Positions 15,119 to 22,605 of a stretch of DNA of 29,172 nt are shown one piece after another. The notes beneath the pieces are model-generated. The model did no database searches. It was not told where the DNA came from and saw only the letters and a program-made list of their open reading frames with translations. The stretch comes from an uncultured Eubacteriales bacterium (GTDB lineage Bacteria; Bacillota; Clostridia; Lachnospirales; Anaerotignaceae), in assembly GCA_934552695.1 (NCBI GenBank), contig CAKTER010000003.1, forward strand, positions 1 through 29,172, written 5' to 3'. Both the position numbers and the translations under genes were made by a program. Every line of letters begins with the position of its first letter. Position 1 is the stretch's first letter.

Positions 15119-17593
15119 TTGGATCAGAAAAAAATATTGATTGCGGATGATTCCGAGCTGAACCGGGCGCTTTTGGTGGATATGCTGGGGCAGGAGTTTG
15201 AAGTGATTGAGGTGGCCGACGGCAAGGAGGCGGTAGCCGCCCTCCGAGCCCATGCCGAGGAGATTGCCGTGCTGCTGTTGGATGTGGTTATGCCGGAAAT
15301 GGATGGGTTTGCCGTGCTGGATTATATGAACCGGCAGGGGCTGATAGAAAGCATCCCCGTTATTATGATTTCGGCGGAAACCGGCAGCAGCTATATTGAC
15401 CGGGCCTTGCAGCTGGGGGCTGCCGACTATGTAAGCCGGCCCTTTGTGCCCAGCGTTATCCGCCGCCGGATATTAAATACCATTTTGCTGCACACCCAAA
15501 AGCAGCAGCTGCTGGGGCTGGTGGCCGACCGGTTTTACCGCAAGGAGAAAAACAACGATTTGCTGGTGGAGATTTTGGGCTATGCAATGGAGTGCCGGAG
15601 CGGCGAAGGCGGCGCCCACAGGGGCCATATCAACCTGGTTACGGGGCTGCTGTTGCAGCGGCTTTTGCAAAAAACCGATCGTTACCGGCTGGAGCAGGCG
15701 GATGTGGAAGCCATTCGGATGGCGGCGCCCCTCCACGATATCGGGAAGCTGCTTATCCCCGAGGAGGTGTTGACCAAATCGACGGCTCTGACGGCAGAGG
15801 AGTACGAAATGGTGAAGCGGCACACCCAGCTTGGGGCCACCATGATTCGCAATTTACCCATTTACCAAAACGAGCGGCTGGTGAAATACGCCATCGAGAT
15901 TTGCCGGTGGCACCACGAGCGCTGGAACGGCGAGGGCTATCCCGACGGCCTGAGCGGGGACGCCATTCCCATTGCAGCCCAAACGGTCGGTTTGGCGAAT
16001 GTGTACGATGCCTTGACCAGCGAGCACGGCGAAAGGTCTGCTTTTTCCCATTCGGAAGCCATGGAAATGATTCGCCGGGGGGAATGCGGCAGCTTTAACC
16101 CGTTGCTGATGGAGTGCCTGGAGGACATGGCGCCCCGGCTGGAAAAGGAGCTGACCCTGAACGGGGGGTTGGAGCAGGGGCAGCCCGCCGCCCGCCGGGT
16201 GGTGGAGGAGCTGTATCACGGGTCGGACAGCACTGTGGCCCGCATGGCCATCCAGCTGGAGGGGGAAAACGCCAAGCTCCGGTTCTTTAACGAGATGACC
16301 CGGGAGCTGTGGTTTGAATACACGCCCCGGCCGGCGGCCATTTCGTTTTCGGCCGGGAGCGCCCGGTTGATGGGGCTGCCGCCGCTGGTGGTGGACCCGC
16401 TGAAGCAGCCGGAGTTTATGGCTGAGGCCGGGGAAGAAAATGTGCGGGCCATCCGCGAGCGGGTGGAAAACGCCACCGCAGACGAGACGTATTTTGAAAT
16501 GGAAGTGGAGCTGCACCTGAACGGGGCGCCCTGCTGGTGCCAGCTGGCGGTGATGATTGTGTGGTCGGCCACGCCGGGGCAATATGCGGCGCTGATGGGG
16601 AAGGTGGTGGACATTGACCGGCACTACCGGCATATGCTGGAGCTGAAGGAACGAATGGCTGCCCAGCCGGTGGAGAGCGTGCTGCTGCCGGTGCTTCCCG
16701 AGGCCCTGGGCGAGGACAAGGTGCTGCAAATCACCGGCGACCAGGTGCCGGGGCTTTTGCGGGGATGCCGGCGGCTGTTCCAGATTGCCCGGCTGGTGAA
16801 CCCCACCATTTGTGTGGAGCTGGCGGACAAGGACGGCGATGTTTCGATGGGCCGGAGCCGCAACTGCTTTGCGATGTGGAACCGAAAGGAGCGGTGCGAC
16901 CGGTGCGTATCCCGGGAGGTACTCCAAACCCGGCAGTCCAAAACCAAAATTGAGACCCGGGACAACAAGGTGTTTTATGTGCTGGCCAGCTATTTGGAGG
17001 TGGATGGCATCCCCTACTCGCTAGAGCTGGCAAACCAAATCCACAGCGAGGATATGCAGGACAGCGGCGATGGCGAAAGCTTATTGAACCAGCTGCTGGT
17101 GCGAAACCGGCAGGTATATACCGATTCGCTGACAAAGATTCACAACCGGCGGTACTTTGACGACCAAATCCGGAACCGGGAGGGCACCTTTGCCTTTGCC
17201 ATCATTGATTTGGATAACTTTAAGCAGGTCAACGACCAATACGGGCACTTGGCCGGGGACGCCGCCTTGTACCGGACGGCGCAGGCCATTAAGGCCCAAA
17301 TCCGCAGCAACGACGAGCTGGTGCGCTACGGCGGGGACGAGTTTTTCCTGCTGTTCCACAACCTGCCGGCCCATATGCTGCAAAAAAAGCTGGATGATAT
17401 TGGACAGGCGGTTCATCGGGTGGAATTCCCCGATTATCCGGGGCTTTCCATCAGCGCCAGCATTGGCGGGGCCTATGCCAAGGGACGGATTGCCGATATT
17501 TTGCAAAAGGCCGATTTGGCCATGTACCAGGCGAAAGAATATAAAAACTGTGCGGCAACGTATAACGATGAGGAGAAAAGCCATGAATCTTGA
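15119..17593 (+). CDS. Response regulator with HD-GYP and GGDEF domains (c-di-GMP turnover)
   Basis: 824 residues. The REC domain (1-120) has acidic pair D10/D11 and phospho-acceptor D55 in LLLDVVMPEMDG; the conserved lysine before proline is arginine (R107 in SRPF). The HD-GYP domain (about 140-335) has H206-D207, H235, H265-H266 and GYPDG, but the usual metal-ligand aspartate of the VADxYDAL motif is asparagine (N294 in LANVYDAL). Residues about 385-500 look PAS-like. A second sensor-like region carries C583-x9-C593-x2-C596. The C-terminal GGDEF domain has intact GGDEF at 738-742 and an RxxD inhibitory site (729-732) with the correct five-residue spacing. It should therefore make c-di-GMP, with hydrolysis by the HD-GYP domain uncertain. 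The start is TTG 15119; a start further upstream in frame is not available. It is the likely output of the Hpt and kinase genes next to it. Confidence 0.9.
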   Translation: MDQKKILIADDSELNRALLVDMLGQEFEVIEVADGKEAVAALRAHAEEIAVLLLDVVMPEMDGFAVLDYMNRQGLIESIPVIMISAETGSSYIDRALQLGAADYVSRPFVPSVIRRRILNTILLHTQKQQLLGLVADRFYRKEKNNDLLVEILGYAMECRSGEGGAHRGHINLVTGLLLQRLLQKTDRYRLEQADVEAIRMAAPLHDIGKLLIPEEVLTKSTALTAEEYEMVKRHTQLGATMIRNLPIYQNERLVKYAIEICRWHHERWNGEGYPDGLSGDAIPIAAQTVGLANVYDALTSEHGERSAFSHSEAMEMIRRGECGSFNPLLMECLEDMAPRLEKELTLNGGLEQGQPAARRVVEELYHGSDSTVARMAIQLEGENAKLRFFNEMTRELWFEYTPRPAAISFSAGSARLMGLPPLVVDPLKQPEFMAEAGEENVRAIRERVENATADETYFEMEVELHLNGAPCWCQLAVMIVWSATPGQYAALMGKVVDIDRHYRHMLELKERMAAQPVESVLLPVLPEALGEDKVLQITGDQVPGLLRGCRRLFQIARLVNPTICVELADKDGDVSMGRSRNCFAMWNRKERCDRCVSREVLQTRQSKTKIETRDNKVFYVLASYLEVDGIPYSLELANQIHSEDMQDSGDGESLLNQLLVRNRQVYTDSLTKIHNRRYFDDQIRNREGTFAFAIIDLDNFKQVNDQYGHLAGDAALYRTAQAIKAQIRSNDELVRYGGDEFFLLFHNLPAHMLQKKLDDIGQAVHRVEFPDYPGLSISASIGGAYAKGRIADILQKADLAMYQAKEYKNCAATYNDEEKSHES

Positions 17594-17930
17594 GGAGTTT
17601 TACCAAGGCGTAGGCGGCGATTACAGCGAAATGCTGGCCCGGTTTCAGGATGACCAACGGATTTTAAAGTTTTTGCGGATGTTTTTAAGCGACGACAGTA
17701 TGCAGAGCCTGTCCGTTGCGGTGGCGGAGGGAAACGCCGAGACCGCATTCCGGGCGGTGCATACCCTTAAGGGCATTGCCTTAAACCTGGGCTTTGAGGA
17801 GCTGGCTATCAAGTGCTCCCGCATGACCGAGGCCCTGCGGGGGAAAAGCGCAATGTGCGACCCCGCCCTATACCAGGCGGTGCTGGCAGCCTACAATGCC
17901 GTCCGGCAGGCCCTGGACGCCCTGGACTGA
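17583..17930 (+). CDS. Stand-alone Hpt phosphotransfer protein
   Basis: 115 residues, a single four-helix Hpt domain. The phosphorylatable histidine is H60 in VHTLKGIALNLGF, which matches the Hpt HxxKG pattern. The ATG overlaps the 3' end of the response-regulator gene by 11 bases and has a GAGGAG site, so synthesis of the two is coupled. Hpt proteins carry phosphate between the REC domain of a hybrid kinase and a second REC domain. Both partners are encoded next door: a hybrid kinase lacking an Hpt on the opposite strand and REC-HD-GYP-GGDEF immediately upstream. Confidence 0.92.
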   Translation: MNLEEFYQGVGGDYSEMLARFQDDQRILKFLRMFLSDDSMQSLSVAVAEGNAETAFRAVHTLKGIALNLGFEELAIKCSRMTEALRGKSAMCDPALYQAVLAAYNAVRQALDALD

Positions 17931-17976
17931 GGGAGCCAAGGGACGAAAACGAGCCGGGAAAAGAGCGGAAAATAGA

Positions 17977-18036
17977 GCGAAGAACAAAGCGAAGAACAAA
18001 GCGAAGAACAAAGCGAAGAACAAAGCGAAGAATAAA
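17977..18036 (+). repeat. Five tandem copies of a 12-bp repeat
   Basis: Four exact copies of GCGAAGAACAAA (17977-18024) are followed by one with a single change (18025-18036). They lie between the Hpt stop and the terminator hairpin, in the 3' untranslated part of the pilus/phosphorelay transcript. No gene with ribosome site and start reads through them. Copy number could vary by slipped-strand replication. Confidence 0.95.
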
Positions 18037-18063
18037 AAAAGGAAGCCGGGGGCTTCCTTTTTT
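18034..18063. terminator. Bidirectional intrinsic terminator between hpt and the hybrid kinase gene
   Basis: GGAAGCC (18041-18047), a GGG loop and GGCTTCC (18051-18057) form a perfect 7-bp stem. It is flanked by an A run (18034-18040) and a T run (18058-18063), so it works on both strands. It ends the long plus-strand pilus block and the minus-strand kinase gene, which converge here. Confidence 0.93.
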
Positions 18064-18132
18064 GGTGCCTGCTAAGGGGCGCTGCCTTACAAAACGGCAG
18101 GGCCGGGGGCCGTATGCGGGGCCGCCCCGGGC

Positions 18133-20886
18133 TTACTCCCCTGCCGTCTGCTCTCGCTGCTCTCGGTAGCGGCCTACAAACTGGGCAATGGTGGCAATCA
18201 TTTTGGCGGTATCCAAGGGCTTGGCTATGTGCCCGTCCATCCCGGCCGCCCGGCATTTTGCCACATCGTCGGTAAAGGCGTTGGCCGTTATGGCGATAAT
18301 GGGCACCGTTTTGGCGTCGGGCCGGGGCAGTTCCCGGATTTTCCGGGTGGCGCCGTAGCCATCCAGCACCGGCATCATAATATCCATTAAAATGGCATCA
18401 AACGTCCCGGGGCGGCTTTGGGCAAACCGTTCCACCGCCTGGGCCCCGTTTTCGGCGCATTCTACCCGGGCGCCGGCTTCGGTCAGCAAAAACTCGGCAA
18501 TTTCTTGGTTTAGGGGGTTATCCTCCACCAAAAGGACCAGCGCCCCGTTCAGGGTTTGGGGCAGGGGCTCGGCGGCAACGGGGGCCTGGGCCCGGGCCGG
18601 GTTCCGCCGGAAGGGCAGGGTGACCACAAAGGTGCTGCCCTTGCCCGGCTGGCTGGTTACGGTAATGGTGCCGTTCATTTTGTCGGTCAGCTTTTTGGCA
18701 ATGGACATCCCCAGCCCGGTGCCGGGGATTGCCTTGCTGGAGGCGGAATCCTCCCGGCTAAAGGGCTCGAAAATCCGCTCCAAAAACTCCGGGCTCATGC
18801 CGCAGCCGGTATCGGCAAAGGTAAGGCGGAACACGGCCTCGTCGGCTGTCAGCGAGACCTCGTCGGCCTGGATGTAAATTTGCCCGCCCTTGCCGGTGTA
18901 TTTGACGGCGTTGGAGAGGATATTTAAAAGGATTTGCCGCACATGGAGGGGACTGCCCAGCAGGTCGGCATGGGCCAGGGGCAGGTGCCCGGCGGTTTTG
19001 AGGGTGATGTTTTTTTCGGCGGCCTGAGAGGCGACGACGGCCCAGCATTGGCGCAGCAGGTCGTTTAGGTTGAAGGGCTCCTCCACCAGGCTCACCTCGC
19101 CGCTTTCCAGCTTGCTCATATCCAGCACATCATTGAGCAGCGCCAGCAGGTGCTGGGCGGCGGCCCGGCTTTTGGCCCGGAAATCCTTTAGCTTTTCGGG
19201 GTTATTGGCATAGCGCTCCGCAATTTCGGAAAGCCCCAAAATCCCGTTGATGGGCGTGCGGATATCGTGGCTCATCCGGGCCAAAAAGTCGGACTTGGCC
19301 GCATTGGCCAGCCGGGCCTCGGTATAGGCCTTTTGCAGCTCGGCTTTTTGCTGCTCCAACGCAAGGGTCTGCTGCTCCAGCTGGGCTTTTTGTTGCTCCA
19401 GCTGGGTTTTTTGCTGCTCCAGCCGGTGGTTGGCAGCCGCCAACGCCAGCTGAGAGGACTCCGCCGCCAGCTTTTGGGTGGTAATGTCCCGGCCAATGAC
19501 GGTAGCGATGATATGGTCGGTTTCGTCCTGTTCCGTCATTAACACCGTGGTGCGGATATATTTGTTTAAACGGGGGGCGTAATAATCGAATTCACAGGTG
19601 CGGACCCCGGCGGCAAACTGCTTTTGCAAATCGCCCCGGCCGATGCTGACCAGTGGGTTGGCGGTGGGGTCAATCTCGTAGGTGGGCTGCCGGAACAGCC
19701 GCCAAAACTCCTCAATGGGCAGGGGCGGGGCCCCGTTGCCCAAGGGGGGCGGCGGCGCACACGTGTCGGCCCAATATTGGTTTTTTACAAGGCCGGTGGA
19801 AAGGTCCAGCGTAAAGGTATATTCGCAGTTATGCAGCAGGGCCTCCCGGTACTGCTTGCGCTCCCACTTATACATCCGGTTGGTTCTTTCGGCCTGGTCG
19901 ATGTCCATAAACAGGCTGTTAAGAACCAGCTTGCCGGTTTCGTCTAGCTTTCTCCGCCCGGTGTCCAAAATCCATTTGTATTGGCCGTTTTTACACGGCA
20001 CCCGGTAGGTAACGGAGTAGCTGCCGGTTTGTTGGAGCTGGGCCTGAACGCTGGCAACGGCCGGTTCCCGGTCGGGGGCGTAAATGTTTTGGTTTATACC
20101 GCCGTCAAAGCGCTGCATAAATTCCTCTACCGTAAAGCCCTGGTTGTGGGCGGCGGACTCGGAAACATATAAAAAGGAGTAGGGCGGGGTGGCCTCGGTA
20201 ACGACAAAGCCGCCGTTAATCCCGTGCAGAAAGGCCTCCAGCTGGGTATTGATTTGCCGGTTGGTCGTTAAAATTTCGGCTTGGCGGGTACGCAGCCGCT
20301 GGTTTAAATCGTTGACCTCCTCCAGCAGCGCCTGGGTGCGGGCCTGGGCCTGCTGGGCCTCGGTCAGGGCATCCTTTTCCGTTTCAAAGGCGTGCTTCAG
20401 CAGGGCCCGTTGCTCCTTTTCCTGCTCCAGCTGCCGGGTCATCATCTGGTTCATCAGCAGGTCCTTTTGGTGGAGGCTGTCTATATCGCACAGCGAGACC
20501 AGCCACAGCTTGCGGCCGTCGGGGCATACAAAGTCCCGCTTGACCAGCCGGGTCCACACCATGCCGGACTGGGCTTGCAAATGCAGCTGGCAGGCGCCCA
20601 AAAGCGGCACAAAGGCTTCCTCGTCCTGCTCGTCCGGGGCCAGGAGGGCCGAAAACCGGTTGCCGGTGGTTTTTTCGAAGGAGGCAGCGGAGGAATAGCC
20701 CAGCAGCCGCAGAGCCAAATCGCTGATGACATAAATGGGCAGGCCCGGCTCGTAGCCGCCGCCCACAATCCCCACGCCGTGGTTTTCGCTAAGCAGGGCC
20801 CGGATGGGCGCCCCCATGCTGGGCACAACGTCCTGCCAGTCGTTTTGAAAAAACAATCCTTCGTGATAGTAGCTTTTGGTCATCAT
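18133..20886 (-). CDS. Soluble hybrid histidine kinase (PAS, HisKA, HATPase, REC)
   Basis: 917 residues with no membrane segment, so a cytoplasmic sensor. PAS-like regions lie at about 35-137, 212-332 and 340-475. Coiled coils lie at about 140-210 and 489-520; the second contains four near-exact heptads of LEQQKxQ type. HisKA follows with H540 in MSHDIRTPINGIL. The HATPase_c domain (about 640-760) has the N box NILSNAVKYT and glycine boxes DTGCGMS and GTGLGMS. A C-terminal REC domain (about 785-905) has phospho-acceptor D835 in LMDIMMPVLDG. There is no Hpt domain, so a separate Hpt is needed, and one is encoded across the terminator. The start is ATG 20886 (next codon also ATG), with GGGGAGAG upstream. 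The signal sensed is not evident. Confidence 0.93.
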   Translation of the reverse strand: MMTKSYYHEGLFFQNDWQDVVPSMGAPIRALLSENHGVGIVGGGYEPGLPIYVISDLALRLLGYSSAASFEKTTGNRFSALLAPDEQDEEAFVPLLGACQLHLQAQSGMVWTRLVKRDFVCPDGRKLWLVSLCDIDSLHQKDLLMNQMMTRQLEQEKEQRALLKHAFETEKDALTEAQQAQARTQALLEEVNDLNQRLRTRQAEILTTNRQINTQLEAFLHGINGGFVVTEATPPYSFLYVSESAAHNQGFTVEEFMQRFDGGINQNIYAPDREPAVASVQAQLQQTGSYSVTYRVPCKNGQYKWILDTGRRKLDETGKLVLNSLFMDIDQAERTNRMYKWERKQYREALLHNCEYTFTLDLSTGLVKNQYWADTCAPPPPLGNGAPPLPIEEFWRLFRQPTYEIDPTANPLVSIGRGDLQKQFAAGVRTCEFDYYAPRLNKYIRTTVLMTEQDETDHIIATVIGRDITTQKLAAESSQLALAAANHRLEQQKTQLEQQKAQLEQQTLALEQQKAELQKAYTEARLANAAKSDFLARMSHDIRTPINGILGLSEIAERYANNPEKLKDFRAKSRAAAQHLLALLNDVLDMSKLESGEVSLVEEPFNLNDLLRQCWAVVASQAAEKNITLKTAGHLPLAHADLLGSPLHVRQILLNILSNAVKYTGKGGQIYIQADEVSLTADEAVFRLTFADTGCGMSPEFLERIFEPFSREDSASSKAIPGTGLGMSIAKKLTDKMNGTITVTSQPGKGSTFVVTLPFRRNPARAQAPVAAEPLPQTLNGALVLLVEDNPLNQEIAEFLLTEAGARVECAENGAQAVERFAQSRPGTFDAILMDIMMPVLDGYGATRKIRELPRPDAKTVPIIAITANAFTDDVAKCRAAGMDGHIAKPLDTAKMIATIAQFVGRYREQREQTAGE

Positions 20887-20910
20887 AGCCCATCTCTCCC
20901 CAACCGAAAA

Positions 20911-20934
20911 TTTTGCGCCCGTTCGGGGGCAAAA
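20911..20934 (-). promoter_or_regulatory. Hairpin in the leader of the hybrid kinase gene
   Basis: TTTTGC pairs with GCAAAA around an inner CCC/GGG stem with one mismatch (20911-20934). In the minus-strand transcript it falls between the predicted start site (about 20942) and the ribosome site, followed by UUUU. It could act as a weak attenuator or mRNA stabiliser. Confidence 0.4.
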
Positions 20935-20948
20935 CGCTTCCGGCTACC

Positions 20949-20977
20949 ATTTTAGCACGGCTTTGGGAAAAAAGATA
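20949..20977 (-). promoter_or_regulatory. Probable promoter of the hybrid kinase gene (extended -10)
   Basis: On the minus strand TGC-TAAAAT (20957-20949) is an extended -10 element, 63 bases upstream of the kinase start codon. The -35 position (20977-20972, TATCTT) is poor, as is common for extended -10 promoters. Confidence 0.5.
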
Positions 20978-21098
20978 GCCGAAAAGTTACCAAAAAAGAG
21001 GAAGATTTTGAAAAAATAAAAGAAAAAACCACGAAACCGTAACCGGAACGCCGGCATCGGGCATGGAAGGCAAAAAGTAAATTTTTGCGGAAAAAGCG

Positions 21099-21127
21099 TT
21101 GACTTGCCGGTGCGGGCCTGCTATAAT
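21099..21127 (+). promoter_or_regulatory. Sigma-A promoter of lrgAB
   Basis: TTGACT (21099-21104) and a perfect TATAAT (21122-21127) are separated by 17 bases, close to consensus and the best promoter in the window. Transcription should start near 21134, giving a leader of about 213 bases. An imperfect inverted repeat with GTTG/CAAC arms (21141-21154) lies just downstream, where a repressor could bind. Confidence 0.85.
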
Positions 21128-21133
21128 TGGCTA

Positions 21134-21346
21134 TGCAAAGGTTGCTAGTACAACTAACGGCGCAAAAACCCGGCGGGCGTGCCGGTGGAGCCGGGGAAGG
21201 ATTCGGCCCCGGACCGGGAAAGCGCCGGGGAAGCGGGCCGGTCGCCCCCGAACCGGAGGTTTCGCCTACCAGCCCTTTGCCAAACGCTTGGAGAGAGCGG
21301 GAACAGAGCCGGGCCAGTGGCCCTAGTGTGCGAGGGAGGCGCAGAG
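21134..21346 (+). promoter_or_regulatory. Long GC-rich structured leader of lrgA
   Basis: About 213 untranslated bases with several possible stems. CCGGGG occurs at 21191-21196 and again at 21225-21230, and the CCCCGG at 21207-21212 between them can pair with either, giving two exclusive hairpins. GGGCC/GGCCC at 21311-21323 forms another stem shortly before the Shine-Dalgarno (21332-21339). I do not recognise a known riboswitch class. The frame of lrgA is open through part of it, but the low-complexity Pro/Arg/Gly translation and lack of a ribosome site argue against coding. Confidence 0.45.
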
Positions 21347-21748
21347 ATGAAGTATTTAAAGCAGTTTGGTATTATTTTGTTCATCTCCTTTGTGGGGGAG
21401 ATTTTAAACCACTTTATCCCCCTACCCATCCCGGCGGGGATTTACGGGATGATTTTAATGTTTGTAGGCCTGACTACCGGAATCATTAAGCTGGAAAGCA
21501 TTAAGGAAACCTCATCCTTTTTGATTGAGATTATGTCGATTATGTTCGTCCCGGCCGCCGTAGGGGTGCTGAACTCCTGGGGGGTGCTCAAGGCCAACCT
21601 GCCGGCCTATGTGGTCATTACCGTGGTTTCCACCTTTGTGGTCATGGGCGTTACCGGTCGGGTGACCCAGCTGGTTATCCGGAGGGACGCCGCCCACAAA
21701 CAGAAAAAGCAAAGCAATCTGGGGAGGGAAAATCATGGGGTTCTTTGA
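21347..21748 (+). CDS. lrgA: LrgA/CidA family holin-like membrane protein
   Basis: 133 residues with four predicted membrane helices (about 5-24, 30-48, 60-80 and 86-108). The family motif PLPIPAGIYGMILMF is at residues about 26-40. The C-terminus is short and basic. The family is described as holin/antiholin-like proteins affecting murein hydrolase activity, and with LrgB as a pyruvate-responsive transporter in some Bacillota. The start is ATG 21347 with GAGGGAGG at 21332-21339; an upstream in-frame ATG at 21179 would add 56 residues of arginine- and proline-rich sequence and is rejected. It overlaps lrgB by 14 bases. No lytST-type regulator is present in the window. Confidence 0.9.
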   Translation: MKYLKQFGIILFISFVGEILNHFIPLPIPAGIYGMILMFVGLTTGIIKLESIKETSSFLIEIMSIMFVPAAVGVLNSWGVLKANLPAYVVITVVSTFVVMGVTGRVTQLVIRRDAAHKQKKQSNLGRENHGVL

Positions 21749-22424
21749 AAACTCGATATTTTTTGGGGTCATCCTCAGCTTTGTGTCGTATGGCTTGGGG
21801 ACGATGCTGCAAAAAAAGTTTAAGCTGCCGATTTTTAACCCCATTCTGGTGGCCACGGCCATTATTCTGGTGGTGCTGGCGGTGCTTCATTTGGACTATA
21901 ACGCCTACAACGCCGGGGCCAAATACATCAGCTTTTTGCTAACGCCCGCCACCATCTGCTTGGCGGTGCCCATGTACGAAAAGCTGGAGCTGCTGAAAAA
22001 GAACTGGAAAGCGGTGCTTGTCGGCATTGTGTCCGGGGTTATTACCTCCCTGTGCTGCATTCTGGTGCTGTGTGCGGTGTTCCGCCTTTCTCACGAGGAA
22101 TTTGCCTCGCTGTTGCCGAAGTCCGTTACCACGGCCATCGCCATGGGCATTTCGGAGGAGCTGGGCGGCATTGTGAGCATTACCGTACCCATTGTCGTTG
22201 TGACCGGGATTTTGGGCAACATCATCGCCCCCTTTGTTTGCCGGGTGTTCCGCATTACCGAGCCGGTGGCCCGGGGCGTGGGCATCGGCACCTCCTCCCA
22301 TGCGGTGGGGACGGCCCGGGCTATGCAAATGGGCGAAATCGAAGGCGCTATGAGCAGCCTGTCCATTGCGGTAGCGGGTCTGATTACGGTGGTGCTGGCG
22401 CCGCTGTTTGCGCAGCTTTTGTAA
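21735..22424 (+). CDS. lrgB: LrgB/CidB family membrane protein
   Basis: 229 residues with about six hydrophobic helices, the standard length for the family. The conserved C-terminal motif region is present (GTSSHAVGTARAMQMGE, about residues 187-203). It is translated from ATG 21735 inside the end of lrgA, with a GGGGAGGG ribosome site at 21721, so LrgA and LrgB are probably made together. It is the partner of LrgA in the membrane. Whether this pair controls autolysis or moves pyruvate or another small acid cannot be decided from sequence. A strong terminator follows. Confidence 0.92.
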   Translation: MGFFENSIFFGVILSFVSYGLGTMLQKKFKLPIFNPILVATAIILVVLAVLHLDYNAYNAGAKYISFLLTPATICLAVPMYEKLELLKKNWKAVLVGIVSGVITSLCCILVLCAVFRLSHEEFASLLPKSVTTAIAMGISEELGGIVSITVPIVVVTGILGNIIAPFVCRVFRITEPVARGVGIGTSSHAVGTARAMQMGEIEGAMSSLSIAVAGLITVVLAPLFAQLL

Positions 22425-22448
22425 GTCAATGTAGGATTAGACGTTTTG

Positions 22449-22475
22449 CCCCCGGCCGTTTTGGCCGGGGGTTTT
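22449..22475 (+). terminator. Intrinsic terminator after lrgB
   Basis: CCCCCGGCC (22449-22457), loop GTTTT and GGCCGGGGG (22463-22471) form a perfect 9-bp stem, followed by TTTT. It separates lrgAB from the cdaA operon. Confidence 0.93.
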
Positions 22476-22526
22476 GCATGGAATGGGAGAAAAGGCCCGA
22501 AGGAGAGAAAAGCCGGCAAAAAAAGA

Positions 22527-22555
22527 GTGGCAGGGCCGGTAAAATATGCTATACT
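22527..22555 (+). promoter_or_regulatory. Promoter of cdaA-cdaR (extended -10)
   Basis: TGC-TATACT (22547-22555) is an extended -10. GTGGCA at 22527-22532 is a partial -35 at 17-base spacing. The start site near 22562 gives a short leader before the TTG start of cdaA. Confidence 0.7.
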
Positions 22556-22605
22556 GGTACTAACGGCAGAAAGACCCCGGTACGTCCGGGACGGGAGGCG
22601 AAATT

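Noticed and set aside
17977..18036. CRISPR-like array
   Set aside because: The repeats are only 12 bp and abut each other without spacers, and no cas genes are nearby.
17813..18169. Plus-strand frame containing Lys/Arg tetrapeptide repeats over the 12-bp repeat
   Set aside because: No ribosome site; it overlaps the Hpt gene in another frame and runs through the terminator.
21141..21158. Operator for a known repressor family near the lrgA start site
   Set aside because: Only four-base arms (GTTG/CAAC) match; too weak to assign to a regulator.
21134..21346. c-di-AMP (ydaO), c-di-GMP or cobalamin riboswitch in the lrgA leader
   Set aside because: The conserved core sequences of these classes were not found by eye; the leader is left unassigned.
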